Assembly (NCBI GenBank): GCA_948470475.1
Contig: OX419336.1
Coordinates: forward strand, 39,525,920 to 39,589,919
Origin: Galaxea fascicularis
Lineage: Eukaryota > Cnidaria > Anthozoa > Scleractinia > Euphylliidae
Reading direction: 5' to 3'
Length of the DNA: 64,000 nt
The notes beneath the pieces were generated by a model. It was not told where the DNA came from. It did no database searches and saw only the letters and a program-made list of their open reading frames with translations. Shown here piece by piece: positions 47,401 to 59,400 of this stretch. The position numbers and the translations under genes are program-made. Numbering within the stretch: position 1 is the first letter of the stretch; each line of letters begins with the position of its first letter.

Positions 47401-50400
47401 GTGACTGTTGAGAACCAGGAAACAAAGTAAGGCCCATGTCAAACGTCATCCTGCTATCGTGAGGAACGGCAAACCTTGCAGTAAGCACAAGACGTGGTTT
47501 CAAACGTCGTGCTACTGCCGTGTCGAACTCAGTTCATAAATTAACATTAACATTTAAACGGGCCGTACAAGTACTAGGGGAGGATAATAGTCTTTTGCCA
47601 GAGTTAAAGTTCCATCCAGCTGCCACTAGTACTTTGTTCACTTTCATCGCTGTCTGATTGACTGGTGTCTGATTCACTGCTGGATAACTCTCGTTTGCTT
47701 GCGAAATATGTTTCCTTTGCTGATTGCAAATCATTGTTGAATGTTTGAGGAAGGTTCGTCGTGTTTAGAGAAAAAGAGTGATCCATGGCTTTTGTTGAAC
47801 AGCGAGATTTCGAAAGGCAATATATTTAGCTCTATTTCGGCTGGCATATCGCGTTTTTATCGCCTTATCTACTTGAGTGCAGTGAAATGAAGTAACAAAT
47901 GCGTAGAACCTGATATCACGGGCTATGCTTGCCACTTAACCCTTTCCTTATCTCGAATTCTCGCAAATACCCCATACCAAAACACGCCGGAATGTTAATA
48001 ATTATAATAACAACTTAGCATTTGTTTGGCGCGTTACATGTATTTTACATCTCACAGACTCAGATTAAGCGAAAGTACCATGAGATGGGGCCTACGGTTT
48101 ATCTTCCTTATCCGAGAACACTAGAAAGTTTAACCGTTTATAGATGCCAGTGCAATTAAACGTTGCGCTTTCTCCTCAATTATTCAAAGACCCTAGACCC
48201 TGAGTGTTGAACCGGCCGGGCTTTGTACCCCCGACCTCCCGCACGGTAGTGTGTTGCTCTAAACTGAGCCAACCGGTTGGCGAATAATTTTTGAGGCTTT
48301 CCAGCAAGGGCAATGGTTTCAAGAGGCGAAAAGAACAAACATCCAGACTCTTGGAGGCGTTTACCTGGGATGCCATGGTCGATGTAACGCAATCCTTTTG
48401 TTGTCAATCAAAGGCTACGGATTCGTGAAAGCATGAGGCACGCACAGAACTAAAGCAAATAAATGCAGTGAACATTCTGATTCGATTGCTAAATGTGTTG
48501 GTTTGAGCGGTGAAAAACGCTCAAGTTTGACTGAGGCACAGTCTGTACAGTTGGCATTCACGGTTCAATACGGCACAAAACCAAAGCAAATAAAAAGATG
48601 TTCAGGATCTCGTGTAACAAAAGCATTTGTTTTACTGGAGCACGTTATGTTTTTCCTTTAAAAGCTTGGAAAAAAGTATGCTGAGCCGAAGCGGACATTT
48701 GATTTCTGTGTTCTACAAGACAATTTAATATATAATAATCACGTGATAGCACCACGGAGTCTGACTGGGCAGCCCAGTCTCTCGCTGTCAATCAAAGTGT
48801 GAACTTGCTTTGGCTTTTGCGTTTTGCCTTGTCGGTTACGTACTTGACTGCAAAACAGTCGTTTTCGGTTGTTTCGGAAGGCGCGAAGCGCCGTAAGCGT
48901 GATCCTCGAGTGTCGCGCGAGCCTCACACGCCCGATGGACCGACACCGTCGCTCGCGTACGCAAAAAATACGACTGTTTTGCAGTCTAGTTACGTACTGA
49001 TCAGAGTTACTTGTTGTTTTCGCTCAGTCTGCATAAAATACTGACTATTTTTCCGTTTGAATCGTTTCTCTACACCTTGTACAACCGGAGAACTGTATCA
49101 CTACTTCGCCGCAAATACAAACAGATAATTCTACAGCGAGATCAGGCAAATGCTTGAATGGTTGAACCGTTCTTTTGCAAGGTTTGTTTCGTATATAACG
49201 AGGCTCATTAATCTTATGTGTATTGATTTTGTTTAAGCGCGAGCCGCGAAAGATCTAAGATATTATTATTATCAGGAATCAGGATAACGTTAATTAGTAT
49301 TTAGTTTTTTACTTTTATTAATTTTTTAACAAGTACCTCGGACAAATTAGCTAGTCCAAGTTCAAAATGTTTTTATTCAAACACCGCAGGTCTCGATTAA
49401 TAATTTGAAAATGGCGTTACAGGCCTGCTAGGAACGGAGTTGTGTTCATTGACATTGAGAGGTCCAAATCAGCACTTTTCTTTTCCGCACAAACTGCAAG
49501 CCTTTATTGGATCATCGACTTGCAACCTTTGTCTTATAGAATCACTTCAAATCGTGTATTTCACTGTTGTATCCATTTCGGCTTCATATTATTATGATGA
49601 TTAATTTTGCGTAATTATGTCTTCTAATCAATAATTAGCAACGTTCAAACGCGTTCTATGTCGGATTACTCTTTGAACATTGAAGCATATTCACGCGTTT
49701 TCAACGGGTTTAAACGAGACTAAAACCCGTTTAAACACAGTTCAAACGCGTTGACGTTTAAAACGCAAAAAACGCCTTTTCACCTTAATCCCCCTTATCG
49801 CAAATGAGGTCACAAATAGGGTTAAATGCAATTTAACTTAGTTAACGACTAGGAGCATGTTGCTCTGTTTTGTTGTGGCGTGGCGTGGCGTTAGCGTTAG
49901 TGCGTTCAGTAGTATTTTGGAGGCGTTGCCTGCTGCGTTATTTAGCGTGTGCATGTGTTATTCGCATGTTGGGCCTCTCTGTGGCGTCTTCTGGCAGTTC
50001 GAGCGGTCAGCGGTTCATTTGCACATTATGCGTGGGCCTTCGCATGTCCTCGTGGTTTTGTTTAGCTCAGTGTTTTGGTGTGTTGGCGTTCGCGGGGCTT
50101 TCGAGTATTTTCCCTCCCTCCTCTCCCTATTGGGGATTGTTTTTCCATTGGACTTATGGTTCAGTGTGACGGGTGCTTGTTTTGGGGTCTGGGGTGTCGG
50201 GCAGGGCTCGTGGCTGGGTTGCGGGTAGGGCAGGCTTATGGGGTGTTCCACCGACCGGGGGTTGGGTCGTTGGTACCAGTCCCCAGATCCTTGAGCACCC
50301 AACCTCCATTTGCGACACAGGCGTTAAACTGATCTATGTATGTGGACAGTGCCTATCATTATTGCACACCACTCACCATGCTTTGAAAACAACATTTTGG

Positions 50401-53400
50401 CTTGTTGTGTCTTTGTTGTATGTAAATGAAAATTTTAAGCAAATGATCAGAGAAATATTTCTCCTTTTCTTTTTGATTTTTCCAGCTTTGGACTATATTA
50501 CAACTGAAAAGTGCGTTGTTACCCCCAATTTTATTTATTTTATTTTATTTTCAATATCTACTCTTTGGCACTGTAACCTGTATTAGTAGGCACGGTCCTT
50601 AAGGGTGCTGCTCGGATGAACTGGAAACATTTGAGTGTCAAGTGTTCAATTTTTACTGCTTGTGTTTCCATTTTATATCTTGAAGATGGTGAACACATAT
50701 TTTTGGACCTGGATGTAAAACTTGCAAAATATGCACCACCAAAATGGAAAGAAGAGGTATCTTTTGATATTTATAATTACTAGTAGTTTTCTTAGCTTAG
50801 CTTCCATATTTCCAATTCTGGCTCTTTGTGTTGTCGTGGAAATGGTGTCTTTGTTCTAAAAGCTCTGCAAAAGACATAAAACTTTTTCATTCTTCTGCAG
50901 GAGAAAGTTGCAGAAAAGTTTATTTTGAACTTTAGAGTCAAATTTTATGTGGAAAACACTGCTTTGTTGAGGTAAAAAAGTACACTTAATTCTATAGATA
51001 TACAATGATTATATTGATTTCCCTAATTTAATAGCAAAACTACAAGACCTCAGCTTGTTGTGTTCTTTAGCCATATCTTGATAGTGCTCCATTATCCTTG
51101 TAAATGTATTGATGTATTGATGTATTTTTAAGTGGTGTAGAATTTGAATCTCTTGCTCTGTAAATCTACATGTATTATTTATTTTATAATGTATGTGTTA
51201 CCACTGCTTGCCATGACTAGCCTTTGCTAACTATGGGCAGTGCATATTTGTATAATAATATTTCATATTTCATAAATAAACTGAACTGAAGGCTGTAGTA
51301 GTTTGGTGGCCGAAATCTCTAAACTCTTGAAATCCAGGGCACTCATTATAAGTTTGGTGCAAAAACTAATATTTCCTTGAGGCTCCAAGGCAAAAGTAAG
51401 TTGCCAGGGGTGACTGGGTGCTGTAAGAGCACAGCCTGCCCTGATCTATGATAAAACATCCTTCAGTAATACTTGTTTCAAGTGAGATACCATTATTGAC
51501 TAGTAATTACCAGTAAATATCATTGCCTTATTTGGGTGGGTTGACTTCAAATTCTAGTTTTGTTTGTCTTTTCTAAAATGCCAATGTGTCAAAACTGTGT
51601 GGATAGCCTAAAACACACATGCCTTCCTTGTTACACCTAAAAGTAAAATTTTCTTACTTTGTGCATAGTGGTTTTCAATTGAGGGTGTTGAAAGGAATTT
51701 GCGTTTACTTTGCTCTTTGATTGGTTGATAAAACTCCTGGCACTTTTTCAGCCAATGTGAAACTAAAGCAACACCAATCGCGAGTTGCCTGTGCATATTT
51801 TCCTGTGCTTTACACCAGATGCATGTACGTACTTTAATTTGCAATTGGTTTACTGAGTATCTGCTTTGGATTTGGCTTTATGACAATCAATTGAAAACCA
51901 CTTTATATGTTTACTCCCTGTTACAGCTATCAAAAAACTGTTCACCAGTTTTACCTTCAATTGCGTCAGGACATCTTGAGTGGCCAGCTCTATAGTCATG
52001 AGGAAGCATCTTTTCTTCTTGGTGGACTTGCACTGCAGGCAGAAACTGGAGATTATGAAGAGGCTCCTGGGGACGAGTATTTTCTTCCTGAACATTACAT
52101 TCCAAGCAGGGTATTTAGTTATCACTTTTTTGCTTGTAAATGATATATATGAAATAAATCATAAAAGCACAACAATCACCATGGTTTGACTTTTTTACTT
52201 GATGTAAATAACAGGCTGCTAATCAGTGTTGAAGTCTTCAAAAATACAAGGCAGTTCAGTGGTTTCAAATGGCTGAGGACACCATGGAACTAAGGGCGCT
52301 TACCACCAGTCAGAACTGGCCGGCCAGGCCTGTCCATTTGTAAACAAAATTCCACTATTATTAAGAACTGTCCAAACAGATCAGTTTATTTCTACATAGA
52401 ATGCATAGCAGGAATGTTTTTTGAGCAAAAACTCTCCAAAAGAAGCCTATTTCATTTTCAAAGTGACTGGTCTGGCTGGCCAGTTCTGACAAATGGAAAG
52501 TGCCCTTAGAGATGGATTGACCACTGATGTCAGCCTGAGTTTAATCTTACTTATAGCCTTATGAGAACAGTTTTCAGTTCATCTGTGAAAACAAAAAAAC
52601 AAAAAAACAGAACCAATGTAACTGCTTGGGCAGGGTTGTCAGAAAGTTTTGAAGTAAGCTGTCTTATTGTTGACGTATAGTGTAGGCGGCTATTTTGCCA
52701 TCTTCCACTAAACCAGGACTAAACAATCTGGGCCGGGTTGTTCGAAAGCCGGTTAATGTTAACCCAGGGTTAAACGTTAACTGAAGCATTACGTTTTCTT
52801 ATTTGACAACGTTTTTCACCACTATTTTTTGGTGTAGTTTGAGATTACTACAGTTCAAAACTGCAGGGCAAACAATATAAACAAATTACCTAACCAAAAA
52901 TATACAAAACTGAAATCAAAATTCTCGCTAACCCTGGGTTAGCTTAATCGGGCCTTGAACAACCCGGCCCTGAGGAATGTCCCAGCAGAGTAGCCGGCCA
53001 GGAACTCATAGTTAGTGGTGATTTTTGCCAGCTGCTGGGTACTTTTGACAAGCCTGCTCTGGCCACGTAAACAGGTGAAGCAAGTACAATAAATCACTGC
53101 CAATTAGTTGTAATTGTAAACTGCAGGGAAATTGTGTTAGTAAGTCCAGATGTAATTGATCTTGGTTTTGTTTTTCTCTGAGGGACAAAGTGGTAGGAGT
53201 TTTGCAAACTAGTCATGGGGTACAGGAAAATATCACCAAAGGTGAGCTTACATATGTTTGTGACACGTTTTCACTTACTGATAGCTGTGTTTGTTTCAGA
53301 TAATAGACAAGGTGTCAGTCGATCATGCTTCACAACAACTCCCGCAGTTCCACAAAAGTTTCTGTGGTTTGACTGATGAGCAAGCTGAACTAGAGTTCTT

Positions 53401-56400
53401 AAAGGAAGCTCAGAAACTTCAAGAATATGGAATACATTTCTACAAAGTCCAACGGCGGCCAGCTCATGTTGGATCAGGAAAGGTGAGGGGTCTTTCCTGT
53501 AGCACTGCTGAGAAGAAAAACATCAGTCTGTTTCTGGCATGTCAACATTATTTTGTGCTTACAAAAGGGATGTTTCTTAAAAGTTGTAATTGGAAATAAA
53601 TGTCAGGGCTCAAGACTAACTTTTCAGCTTACTAGCCTAGTGGCTAGTGCACGTGTTTTGTGCTAACATTTCCACGTGCCAAAATGACTAGAAGAAGAAG
53701 AACGGAATTTTTACTAGCCTGTGTCTAGCTTGCTACAGCTAGTCTCAAGCCCTAAATATATACCTCTTACTAATTAACTGAGTTCGAGGTCCATCATGTA
53801 TTGGAAAGTTTCCTTTCCTGTACACCTGGCTAACCTCTTAGATATAATAAATATCTTACTAACCTCGTTTTCTTGGCCCATATAGTAACTTACACACCAA
53901 GTTTTTTTCTCATTGATTTATGGCCCAAGAGCATAATTTAATGGAAAAAACGTGGATCCATAAGTTACTGTATGGACCAAGAAAATGAGGTTAGTAAGAT
54001 ATTCATTATCTCTGAGGTTAACCAGCTGTGCAGGAAAGGAAACTTTCCAATTTAGCAGGTCGTACAGAACAATATGACCTGCAAAATATTATTGACCAAT
54101 CACAGCGCGTGTACTAACTGATAGATAATTATGATGATTGTTACTTTTTTGTACTTCAGCCAAAGAAGACTGACAAAGAGACAGTATGGATTGGCATCTG
54201 CGTCCGTGGAGTCACAGTTTATGAGGTGAAAGAGAGATGTTGTATGATAAATAAGGTTTACTGATAAACTTCAGTAAAAAATATTAAGTATTCCTGAGCT
54301 CAACGTCATATCTGGGTTGAGTTTGTTGTTCGTTCTCTACTCTGGTTGAAGAGGTTTTTCTTCCCAAGAACCAACATTTCCAAATTCCAATTCGATCTAG
54401 ATGCAGGACCTCCCTAAAAACCACTTCTGTCATCAGTGAGTTGAGCTTCCTGGGTAAATATCATGATTTAAAGCCATCTGAAATTTGCAAGATGATAATC
54501 AACCAAGATCTTGAACCAACTTTGAATGTGCAATCTGACTCCATTCGTGCTAAGTTATTCACATAATCAGAAAAGAAAAGCAATGTCTATTGTATAATTC
54601 CATTAATTTTGTATTCAACTGTACAAAAAGATAGTCACTTTGCCTTGACAAAAGAGAGATGAGCTTTGAATATTGTTGTCCTAGTTTATGTGGTGAATGA
54701 CTTCAGAGATCTTTCAGCTTTGTTACCTCCATTAATTTTCTAATTGGATCATTACCATTTGTAGGCTCGTGGAGTTTTAAAATTTCCCACACACAGACAT
54801 TCATGGCCAATGACAAAGAAGCTGTCATTTAAGGTACAGCATAGTTCAGTGTTGCAGTGTTGTAAAGTATAATGTGAAGCATACCCTGGCAAATACTATG
54901 TGCATATTTGTTTTTATTTATTTTATTTTTATTTTTTGCATAATGTGCATTATTTTTGTTGTTTCTGTAATTAAGCAAAAAAATTAATTCTTTATCTGAT
55001 TGGAAAAAACCTTTAAAAACTTGCAATATTTTTTTATTCTATGTTGGGTCACTTGCTGTTTTACTGTACAAGTTTGTTTGTTTTGCTAAGTGATGGCATA
55101 ACTGAAATGTTTTGGCCCATAACCTAATACAATCTCATGTACTTTTGTTTCACAGAAAAAGAAGTTTTTCATAGAACCAAGAGAAAATTCTGATATGCCT
55201 AAGATGACTTTCTATACAAATCATTACAAAAAGTAAGTCATGCAAAATATCATCAAGATTGTTGCTTTCTGCATGGTGGGAGGATAGATGGACGTATGAC
55301 AGACAGAAACGAGATAAAACTGAACTTCTCTAAAAACAAAAAAACAATAATTTCCACTCAATCCCAATAACATTCAATGTTTCATTCATTGATTTAGGGC
55401 CAGATACCTGCTCCAGATGAGTCAAGCATTTCATAGATTCCAGATGAAGATGAAAACAAAGATGGCGATCCTTGATCAAGAAATGTCTCAAAGTATTGTA
55501 GGTAAGTGTACTAAATTGGGGGTAAAACAGCAAGTCTTTTTTATATTTGCAAGATGTTTGATGGGAACTTCATTTTCATCAGTAATTACTACAGTGTACT
55601 TACCTCAAACAGTGTTAAAATATTTTTTGTAACTGATGAAGGTGTGAGTCATGTCAAAACTTTATTTATGACAAATTAAAAATTAAACATCATTGATTAA
55701 TACTGTTACATATTTTCCATTTTGTGCAGTGTGTAAGTGATTTTTTTTACATCCTGTTCCTTTTTTCCTCAGATGAATCACAGCCAAGTTCAGAGAATGG
55801 CATGGTAGATCCAGGTTACCAACCCTCACCTTACAGAAGGGCCAGTGAACCCACTGTGCAACAGCATAAAAACACTCAAAACAGTCAACGGCGGGAAAGC
55901 TCTGAAAGTAATCAGCTATCCAGTGGTACTCTGCAACATTTCTCAAACAGTTACAAGAACAGCTCAAGACGCTACTCTGCCAGTGATGAATCGGAGGACA
56001 GTACCATGTACCAAATGCCGAAAAGCATTTCACCACAGGATCTGTCAGACACATCACCACGGCAGCTGTCACTAAATGGGCATGATGAGCCTGATGTTGA
56101 CATGCCTTATGTGATTGGTCAGTTTAAATTAGAGAACAACCTTTACCGTAAACCATTCTTTCTTAACAGGGCTTCCACTTTTTGCTTAAATAGTCGGGAA
56201 AGCTTGCCAAATAAGTCAAATATAAAGAGGACTGTTTCAGCCTCCCCAAAACACAGCTTGAGAAGTCGTTCCTCTGTCATATATGAAGAAATAGCATTAT
56301 AATGAGTATTGAAATAATGTCAGTGAGCACTAGGTATAAAATTATTATTAATATTTTATTTATGCACTTTATTCTATGCTCCAGAACATTCAAACCCAAG

Positions 56401-59400
56401 TTTATATAAACAGATGTTTTTACTCTTTTCTAGATTTCTAGCAGTTTTTAGGGCTTTGTGATGTTTTTTGTCTTATTTAGTAATACCTCTAATAGTGAGC
56501 TTTGACAATACCTAGTAATGTACTACACAGAAAATTCATATACTGGAAAAATGACATCTGGCATGTGCAAAAAAACGCAGAAAAATCCATACTTTAAGTT
56601 AAGCTCTACAATGTCACTAGAACTGAATGTTGTTTGCTTCCTTAAGCTTGTTGCTGTAAAATCTGCATTGATAACTGTCAGATCTGTTTGTTGACAGTTC
56701 TTTCCTCCATTCAGTTTTTTTGCTATTACCATTAGGGAGTTCTTGGGAGTTCTTCTTAAGGTGGTTGGCACATTGCACTTCACCTTACTTTATCTCATCT
56801 CCTTCTGTATCATGTGTTCTTTCACATTATTCATATACTCGGGGTCTTGTTGTTGACTTCCTAAATTCATGCCTTGTGCAAGTTTTTGAAAGGTTATTCA
56901 AGTCTGCATCATGATGGTTGAGCTTTCAATATAATTTTATTCCATGTTACTCAACATGAATGAGCTAGAGTGAGGCAAGTTTACATGAATTTCCCTGCAT
57001 CACATATGAAGAACACTTCAAACACAATACTCAGTTTACATTTTCATGGACACAATAAAATTATTTCTTACCTGGTGATACTTCTTTGCTTTACTTACAT
57101 GTTATCCATTCGTAAGAGTTATACTCTGATCTGATTTGTTTTTGTCTTCTGCCATGAGTTTATTCTCTTAAACTTGATTTCTGCATGGGATATCTTGTCA
57201 TGTCATTCAACAGCTGCAGTTGTGATACATTAAACAATTTGGCTACAATGATTTGTTGCTGTTTCTTGCCTAACTTCTGTGAGGCCTGTTTCCACCATAT
57301 GCATGCTGCTGGTGCATAAGGTCACCCTACATATGTCACCCTTGTACATTTTCCCCTGGGGCATGTTTGACTGAGTGATAGAGCTTATTAAATTGTATCC
57401 ATTTCAGTGTTCTCAAATGACAAGCAGCCTGAGGCTTTGAAGTCGTGGTACTTTTGGTACAGTTTTGTGTGTAGACTGTGTATACAAACCTCATAAAACT
57501 GTTTAAAAACATCTCTCACTCCCTCTGTAGGTGGTTATTGAACACTGTTTAGTTTTCATGCTGGTTGGCAGAGCTGTTACTGAAACCTGGTTTCCCCAGG
57601 AACTCTGAGTTGGATCCCTTCCAGCATGTATTATTTTGATTTACCCACAATGACTGGATTCCCTGCCTTCTTTAATTTTTGTACATCCCCACCTACACCA
57701 TCAACATGTTTTTGACATCCCTGGGTAGGAGATAAGCTCAGTCCTGAGTTATTGTTGCCATTAGCAACTACATGGCATTGTAAACACATACCAAACTCAT
57801 TCAAAATCCAATGTGCTCCCTCCTTCTCCATGATTCTTTGTCTCTGGAATTCAGCCTTTTGAAGGTTCTACCCTTTTCTGGCTGCATCTTGGTATGGAAC
57901 AGTGCAGGACGCCAGTTAAGGACAGGCTGCATGGCTCTTTGGGTACATCGTTTCCATTTTCCTATAATCATATATTTAATTAAATAAGCTCTTCTCTTGC
58001 CTAACAAAAGTAATAATCTGCATGAAGAAGTACGTGATCATCGCAGTTAGGAACACTATTGGAACAGCAGTTAAAATAAAGCCTAAAATGATTTCATATA
58101 TTCGCATTCACCAAAATAATCTGCATTGCTTGAAAGTGTAATTCATGAGTTTCCCTGGTTTTGTGGCTATCAACATTCAGGTGAGTCTGTGTTTTAAATG
58201 TACTTTCTTAGAATTCTTTGGAGGTAAATCTCTACATATTCCTTAAATTGTGCTTGGACCTTCGTAGTTGGTCAGATCTTCTGTTCTCTTTTATCAGGGA
58301 TGCAAATTCAAAATGAACTGTGAAGCTGAAAGTTCTGTTGGTCAATTTGTTGCTGTGATAAAAAAAAATGAAAAAAAGAAAGCCAACATTGTAAATAAGC
58401 ATAATTATTAACATGGCCTCACAGTCTGCACCCCTGTAAATAAATGGTTTTGCTCCAGTCATCCAACCATTCCTGGCTGTCCATCCATTCTTTAAAAATG
58501 ATGTTACACTGTACATGTTAATCTAAACTCTGTTTATCCACAAAATTCATTTCCCAGTGGGTATTTTTTCTAAATGCTCTTGATGTGTAAAACCTTTTTT
58601 TGCAATATATTTACATAAATTAAATTGTATTTTGTACCTTTGCATCAAGAATTTTTCACACTTGCTTGCAGCCATTTCCTTTTTGTTTCAATTTCCCAAG
58701 TAAGAAAGTATGTAAAACAACATTCAATTTTCAATTCTGAAAGCCAAAGTAAGTCATTGTTTACTTTTGATCTTGAGTAGAATTTCCATGAAATAAAACT
58801 CATTAAAACTTATTGACATAAATACAATTATCCTCCCTCCTATGAGGGCATGTTTAAAGTATGATAAAATAATGGCAGTTAAAGCCTTGTTGACATGCCA
58901 AGTATGGGGAGCAGACCTGCTAGATTTAATCTAGTCAACAATGATCACTCACGGGAGAAAAGTGGTCCGTTTTAAAGCTGTTCATGAAAGAAAAGCTTGT
59001 TTAAAACACAGAGGTAAATATCCATCTCTAAGTACATCTAGAAAATTGCAATTTGCAAAGTTCCAAATTTGATTTTTATCATTATAATTATAGTAAACCT
59101 TTGTAGCTGTCTTAGTGTTTAGTGTCTGGTTTGGTCTGTTATCATTTTCTGCTCATATTTAAATGTCTGAATGAATGTGCTTTTTCCTCATGAAATAAAG
59201 CACAAGCATCATTCACTGAGAGCTCTTTATTTTGAGGATTTCAATAATCTGCGTGGAAGAAAGTTTTTTTGGATCAGGGTTTACCTTTGACATCATGAAA
59301 TATTTCATTTACACCTCATTTCCATCATGCCATGAACCTTTATCATGAAGACAGACTGAATAATTTAGAGCCTATATTTTTTTTTTATTTTTCACATGGT

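Larger units (their letters stand above)
45790..49813. mobile_element. 4.0-kb TIR element in intron 14 with GTTTAAAC subterminal repeats
   Basis: Perfect TIRs of about 33 bp (GTGACCTCATTTGCGATAAG...) flanked by AAAT on both sides (45786-45789, 49814-49817). At least four GTTTAAAC sites lie within 130 bp of the left end and several GTTTAAAC/GTTTAAAA sites near the right. No transposase is recognised, so probably non-autonomous. CpG is commoner inside than in the flanking intron. Confidence 0.9.

Noticed and set aside
47940..48000. Another TTAACCCTTTCC MITE
   Set aside because: Only one end is recognisable; no matching inverted end nearby.
49857..50228. 123-codon coding region
   Set aside because: No canonical family, several frames open at once, explained by extreme G/T skew.
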